Below, piece after piece: positions 59,473 to 64,000 of a DNA stretch of 64,000 nucleotides. Position 1 is the stretch's first letter. The number at the start of each line of letters is the position of its first letter. The DNA is taken from positions 16,679,757 through 16,743,756 of the forward strand of contig CM057154.1 in the NCBI GenBank assembly GCA_029962745.1. Reading direction: 5' to 3'. Source of the DNA: Echinometra lucunter (Eukaryota > Echinodermata > Echinoidea > Camarodonta > Echinometridae). Under the pieces are notes generated by a model. That model was not told the origin of the DNA and ran no database searches. It saw nothing but the letters and a program-made list of their open reading frames with translations. The position numbers were made by a program, and so were the translations under genes.

Positions 59473-59721
59473 TCATTTTGTGAAATAACCATTCCAATGA
59501 TGAAAGATTTCCTTGAGCAAGTAGAGGTTGACCCATTTTTTGCTCTGTTGCTTGCAAATTGCACTAGGCCCATGTGTTTTGTTGCATAATTCATGATTAT
59601 GTATATTTGCTTGTTTAAGCAAAGTTGAATTGTACATGTCAGATAAATAATGATACCCATCACATTCCAGTTTGTTATGTTTGGTAAAAATTTTAGTAAT
59701 TGATGATCCTGACAGTCCCAT
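59473..59721 (-). CDS. 82-codon open frame inside the TIR element, unrecognised
   Basis: The frame starts at an ATG and ends with a stop on the minus strand. It has a mixed, protein-like composition with several His and Cys residues (for example MGLSGSSITKIF and ELCNKTHGPSAICKQ) and is not low-complexity. It lies wholly inside the 59287-60862 element. I recognise no transposase, BED or THAP motif. It could be a relic of the parent element's gene or a chance frame; in non-coding AT-rich DNA a frame of this length is not exceptional. Confidence 0.2.
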   Translation of the reverse strand: MGLSGSSITKIFTKHNKLECDGYHYLSDMYNSTLLKQANIHNHELCNKTHGPSAICKQQSKKWVNLYLLKEIFHHWNGYFTK

Positions 59722-60267
59722 TGTGTAATGTCTGAATTTCCAAATTTTTAAGTTGTTTTGTCATGTCAGGGATATACATGTAGACTTGAGTTTGGAGCTT
59801 GCCTGGAGAAAATCAAGTTGATGCAGGGCGAGCATATTTTTATACCACATTTTTAAAAAGGGCACAATGTATGTCTATACTGGAATGATATGGGAGAAGT
59901 TGTGCAGTATCTGGAATTAAAGAAGATGTGCAAAGGTATTCAAATTTTCTATTCTAAGTTTAAAATGAATCACTACGTGTAGATAAACTAAAGTACATTA
60001 ATGTTCAGGTAAAGTTGTGACACTGGGCAAGGATAATATGACATGATTTTCATGGGGAAATACGTATATCATTGTCTACATTGCTCCCCTTTTTTTTTCT
60101 TACATATCTTAATACCATACCCATTATGTATTGTCAAAAAGGATGTCTTTTCGAGAAGAAAAATGTATGTATTATGACATGAAATAAATTGAAAGAAAAA
60201 AAGCAACAAACAAATGAATTGCCGAATTTCAAAGTTACTTTGTGTGAAATTTATACTCGGAGCTCTA

Positions 60268-60665
60268 TGTGTGTGTGTGTGTGGGGGGGGGGGGTGTCGA
60301 GGGGAGGGGGGGTGGTATACTTCTGTGTCTGGAATTGTGAGTAAACAGATGTATGAGAGGATATGTTTCTAATGTTTGTAAAGGTATTGATGTGCATGGA
60401 TTTTTTTTATTTTTTTATTTTTCCCCCCATTTTTATGAGCAAGCTGGGCATTGTCTATGGAAAGGGAGGGGGGGGGGGATGGGTTGGATTGTTTTTGCCA
60501 GTGATGTCTTTATTTTATAATGTGGATTATGGTTGCATGATGATTACCCCCCCCCCCCCCCCACCCCTCTTATGAGCAGAAAAACTTTGGTTTTAGGGCT
60601 GCAAGGTTAGTTTGTATATGGACATACAGCCCCCTCCCACTTTTCCCTATAGGGGGGGGGGGGGG
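60268..60665. repeat. Cluster of poly-G and poly-C runs inside the TIR element
   Basis: (GT)n then poly-G at 60268-60293, poly-G at about 60468-60478, poly-C at 60547-60562, and poly-G at 60652-60665. The last C-run and G-run are complementary and about 90 bp apart, so they could pair. Confidence 0.85.
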
Positions 60666-60870
60666 TGTTGAGATACAATATAAACAATAGCGTGAGTTGC
60701 TTTCTAGCTCGCACAGTTGTGTTTGAAATGTGGCCGACACAACACAGTATATGCACTTCAAAGTTTATGCATGCACTGCGCGCGCGTGCGGTAGACCGGG
60801 CGAGTGAAACAAAATGGCGTCAATGCGCAAGTTGTCGCTACTCTCTTTATGTAGGTACTCTAATTTCCTG

Positions 60871-61929
60871 CAATGCTGCCACTGATTTGTTTTTCGCCGA
60901 GATATTGTCATGCTGTGTGATTTGAGTTATCACATGCATTCATCATGAATGATCATCATGGGGGATATTTTTTTTTTCATCCTAGCTGAGAGCAGTGCAG
61001 CAAATGCCCATATATTTTGCCAGTACATACGCCTGTTACCATTATTACACATGAATGGCATCCGCGGGTGTAGGTTGGGGGTCCGTCCCTTCTCACAAAA
61101 GACAATTAAAGTGCCTGTCCCATTAAAAGGAAATTAGTTTGAATAAAAACAATTCTTTATTATACTCGAAAATTCCTATCGTCCACCTAAAAGTATCCTT
61201 CCTTCAAGTAATATGCCTTTTTAAAAAAATTTATATTATAGCTTCTTCAGTATCTTTTAATCTAAAGCAGGGATCATCGCCCGGGAAGATGTCGTTGTGG
61301 TTAGTGAAGAAGGGTTAAAAAGGGAGTTTTTTTTTTTTTTTTTTTTTTACTGAGAAGAGACAAGGAAGAAGAGAGAGGGAGTGAGAGAGAGAGAGAGAGA
61401 GAGAACGAAGGGGTATAAAACTTGAAATCGGGGGGGGGGGGAGGTGTCTCATTGAGACATATACATCGTAATACATGAAAACGCGTAAATGGGTACCTTT
61501 TCATGATCAAGCAGATAACGCGCGTAACGCGTTTAGGGTATGTAAAACAGCAAAAGGCGAGAAAAGAGGGTATATAAGACGGGGGAAAAAAATCAAGAAG
61601 AAGAGTATCAAATTCAGAGGTGTTGATGCAATCCTTGAATACTTGTTAATGATATGTTAAAATCCTAGATGTCAGACGGGTTTTCCTGTTTAGAATATCA
61701 AAATTTCTACTTCAATCCTAATAGATTGCTTTTCAGAAAGTGATGTAAGCAGATGATGTACAGGCCTCGATCAGACATAATCCCCCCCCCTCCCCCCGGG
61801 CTGCGATTTCCCCCCCCCCCCCCAAAAAAAAAAAAAAAAAACAGGTTTGCGAAACTACGACTGGATTCATGAATAGCTGTGATACCTTAACTATTTCTGA
61901 CGGAATAAACGCCAAAAATATCATATTGA
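60871..61929. other. Stretch without recognised gene, several homopolymers
   Basis: Contains poly-T at 61327-61348, a GA-rich tract at about 61376-61404 and poly-G at 61431-61441. Poly-C at about 61783-61791 and 61811-61822 is followed by poly-A at 61824-61841. That poly-A may be the tail region of the adjacent minus-strand SINE. Confidence 0.5.
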
Positions 61930-61998
61930 CGATCTCGATGTGGGAATCGAACTCGAGACCTATCATTCATAGAACGACCGTCCATCCGATCGAGCCAT
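61930..61998 (-). mobile_element. tRNA-like SINE head, minus strand
   Basis: On the minus strand, ATGGCTCGATCGGATGGACG (about 61978-61997) resembles a D-arm/A box. GAGTTCGATTCCC (about 61943-61955) is a near-perfect B box/T-arm, and GATAGGTCTC lies between them. Acceptor strands do not pair convincingly. The sequence continues leftward to a poly-A/poly-C stretch ending near 61811, so a tRNA-derived SINE is more likely than a functional tRNA gene. Confidence 0.55.
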
Positions 61999-62574
61999 TG
62001 CTAGTCTTCCTTTTCAGACATGTTTCTAACAATTATGCTTTACATGTGCCTATAGGTAAACCTGTTTGGAAAAATGGTTGGGAAAAAATATTTCGCCCCC
62101 CGGGATTGAAGTGGAGAAGATAGACCTTCCCCATACCATTCCAATTTCCTATTAGCCGACTTTTTTTATCTGAACTTTACCCCCCCCCCCCCCCATCCCG
62201 TGATATCACTGCTCAATCCATGCCTAGACACACGCTACGCCATTGTAAAATATTGTAAATGTGCGAGTTTATCAAGCGAGCGAAACATTCTGAAACTTCC
62301 TCTTTTTTGCCTTTGGCACAAACGTAATCTTCCACAGATCCACGCAAAGAAGTTGCTTTTAATGGTGCACTGTACATGATTATCACTTCTGTCAGTCTAT
62401 AAACAACTGAAAGGTATTCAATATTACAAAAATAGCGTGGACTGGCTACACCCAGTCTAATCATGTTATTAGTTTGCTACTTCTTTAGAATAACAATTCA
62501 CTGTTTTGAGCATCTGATGCACAAAGTACGAAGTATGAAATTCCTTAATATGTTAGGAACTTTACTTCTTCATT
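61999..62574. other. Unique stretch, no gene recognised
   Basis: AT-rich with poly-C at about 62180-62194. No domains recognised. Confidence 0.45.
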
Positions 62575-62579
62575 TTTTT

Positions 62580-62620
<41 letters not shown>

Positions 62621-62749
62621 ATAGTAGTAGTAGTAGTAGTAGTGGTAGTAGTAGTAGTAGTAATAGTAGTAGTAGTAGTAGTAGTGGTATTAGTGGTAGA
62701 AGTGGTAGTGGTAGTGGTAGTGGTAGTAGTGGTAGTAGAAGTAGTAGTG

Positions 62750-62791
<42 letters not shown>

Positions 62792-62878
62792 ATAGTAGTA
62801 GTAGTAGTAGTAGTGGTATTAGTGGTAGAAGTGGTAGTGGTAGTGGTAGTGGTAGTAGTGGTAGTAGAAGTAGTAGTG

Positions 62879-62920
<42 letters not shown>

Positions 62921-63007
62921 ATAGTAGTAGTAGTAGTAGTAGTGGTATTAGTGGTAGAAGTGGTAGTGGTAGTGGTAGTGGTAGTAGTGGTAGTAGAAGT
63001 AGTAGTG

Positions 63008-63047
<40 letters not shown>

Positions 63048-63080
63048 AAGTAGTCGTAGTAGTAGTAGTAGTAGTAGCAG
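62575..63080. repeat. (TAG)n array with 129-bp higher-order period
   Basis: About 500 bp of TAG/TGG/TAA triplets. The marker GGTATTAGTGGTAGAAGTGG recurs at 62686, 62815 and 62944, exactly 129 bp apart. The whole variant pattern between markers repeats too, so a 43-triplet block has been tandemly copied about three times within the microsatellite. Both strands stay open (poly-Val on plus, poly-Thr on minus); these frames are not genes. Confidence 0.95.
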
Positions 63081-63088
63081 TATCTTTA

Positions 63089-63250
<162 letters not shown>

Positions 63251-63324
63251 ATATTTGGCCTCACTTACAGCTTGGAAGGGGAAAAGCGAACTTAAATCAC
63301 TGTGACCCGTGCGTCCCTCCCTCC
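63251..63324 (-). mobile_element. SINE-like block, second copy, minus strand
   Basis: Read on the minus strand, GGGTCACAGTGATTTAAG, then GCTTTTCC and GGCC, matches the 56952-57070 block, and a trinucleotide tract follows in the same position. The part equivalent to the other copy's 5' half is missing. A TIR element starts only about 9 bp away at 63333. Confidence 0.55.
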
Positions 63325-63332
63325 TATATATA

Positions 63333-63683
63333 TTGGGGAGCTTTCGCAAAAAGGACGTTACGGCTACGGGACGGAGAGTTCAGAGACCGTGACGGTTGTA
63401 GCACACAACTTCCCGTCCTGTCGCGTTAGCTGTTTCGCTTACCGAGTGCGGAGACGGGAACTTGGATCGGCCCTATAGATTCAGGAGTTACCGCCGCAAC
63501 AATACGGGCTGACGTCACAAATTCGTCTAGCGTTCAATTTTCAGACCGAACCTTGAATCGGCCGAGGATCGTTCTGAAAATCAACAGGACGGTGGGTTTG
63601 AAGTTTTCGCGCATGCGCAGATTCGTTTTCGTATCCGATTTCCGTACCAAAGCTCTACCGTCCTGTTTGCGAGAGCTCCCTAA
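63333..63683. mobile_element. 351-bp TIR element, GC-richer interior
   Basis: The left end TTGGGGAGCTTTCGCAAAAA, then GGACG, is the reverse complement of CGTCCTGTTTGCGAGAGCTC, then CCTAA, at the right end, with 3 mismatches in 25. Flanks are TATATA on the left and TATA on the right, so a TATA or TA duplication is possible but masked by low complexity. The interior is GC-richer than surrounding DNA and contains inverted GGACGG/CCGTCC-type motifs, but no coding match. Confidence 0.83.
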
Positions 63684-64000
63684 TATAAAACATACAAAAT
63701 ACGGTAGCAGGAAGAGCAAAAATTGTACAAATACTGTGCCCATTTTGGTTGAGTCAGTATTTGTCTTTTCACGCTGATTTTTTTAAAGGAAAATAAGCAT
63801 TAAAATCTTTAAATTGGCAATGCAATGGAAGGATCAAAATCACTATTTGTCCATGCATTGTGGTAACTTGTTAAATTCTCAACATACTTTCTGCCAGTGT
63901 ATTATTATTTCAGATAAAAAAATTGTAGCAATAAAAGAAAAAATACTGAAGTTGCCAGTTTGAAGAAGAAAAAGCTGATCAAATAAGGATTCAAATAATG
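63684..64000. other. AT-rich end of window, nothing recognised
   Basis: No gene, RNA or paired repeat was seen up to the window end. Confidence 0.5.

Larger units (their letters stand above)
59279..60870. mobile_element. 1,576-bp hAT-like DNA element with 30-bp perfect TIRs and perfect 8-bp target duplication
   Basis: The element proper is 59287-60862. It begins TAGAGTACCTACATAAAGAG and continues for 30 bp that are repeated as an exact reverse complement at 60833-60862. ATTTCCTG stands immediately outside both ends (59279-59286 and 60863-60870), a perfect 8-bp target-site duplication. The terminus TAGAG fits the YARNG consensus of hAT elements, which make 8-bp duplications; P-type elements also make 8-bp duplications, so the superfamily is an inference. 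A second perfect inverted block, CGCCATTTTGTTTCACTC (59354-59371) and its complement (60802-60819), lies inside the TIRs. The spacers differ in length (37 bp and 13 bp). No transposase was recognised, and the element is too short for a full hAT transposase gene plus ends. Perfect TIRs and duplication suggest a fairly recent insertion. Confidence 0.9.

Noticed and set aside
61930..61998. Functional tRNA gene
   Set aside because: The B box is good but acceptor pairing and the anticodon arm are not convincing; a SINE head is likelier. The same applies to 34431-34505 and 38268-38332.

Overview
The window is nuclear DNA of a eukaryote, most likely a marine invertebrate. It is AT-rich by eye, has no compact gene array, and is packed with microsatellites, long poly-C/poly-G runs, tRNA-derived SINE fragments and short terminal-inverted-repeat (TIR) elements. 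This repeat style (hAT-type miniature elements, fold-back elements, a GTGTTTCACAAAG TIR family, CR1/L2-like LINE pieces) together with apparent high heterozygosity fits an echinoderm such as a sea urchin. That assignment is inference, not proof. I found no convincing host protein-coding exon, no rRNA and no intact tRNA gene. The only clear coding homology is a broken reverse transcriptase of a non-LTR retrotransposon (51945-53042, minus strand). Many long reading frames are by-products of trinucleotide or 54-bp repeats, or begin at TTG/CTG codons, and are not genes.

Layout. 1-4207 is AT-rich unique DNA with an (ATT)n tract. 4208-14441 and 14942-25171 are two nearly identical copies of the same ~10.23-kb sequence, separated by exactly 500 N. 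The first copy runs to the last base before the gap and the second starts at the first base after it. This is the pattern of two overlapping contigs or haplotypes that were scaffolded without being merged, so the duplication is probably an assembly artefact. Each copy carries a 54-bp minisatellite, a fold-back element built of ~52-bp units around AAGTCGACTT, and a (TC)n tract of different length. 25172-31046 is unique, with large (TC)n, C-rich and (GT)n tracts.

31-48 kb is a nest of non-autonomous elements. It holds two copies of a ~500-bp TIR element (31.0 and 46.9 kb), a 647-bp hAT-type element with a perfect 8-bp target duplication (32.7 kb), two SINE heads (34.4 and 38.3 kb), TIR elements at 35.1, 37.1, 40.7, 43.3, 44.1 and 46.2 kb, and fold-backs at 39.4 and 41.5 kb. 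50-58 kb holds a pyrimidine-rich tract, the LINE remnant, further TIR elements and (TA)n/(TAC)n tracts. 59287-60862 is a 1,576-bp element with a 30-bp perfect TIR and a perfect 8-bp target duplication. The right end (62.6-63.7 kb) is a compound microsatellite with a 129-bp higher-order period, a SINE-like block and another TIR element.

These parts do not form a pathway. The window is best read as intergenic or intronic DNA shaped by transposon insertion and microsatellite growth, with one probable assembly error that doubles about 10 kb.
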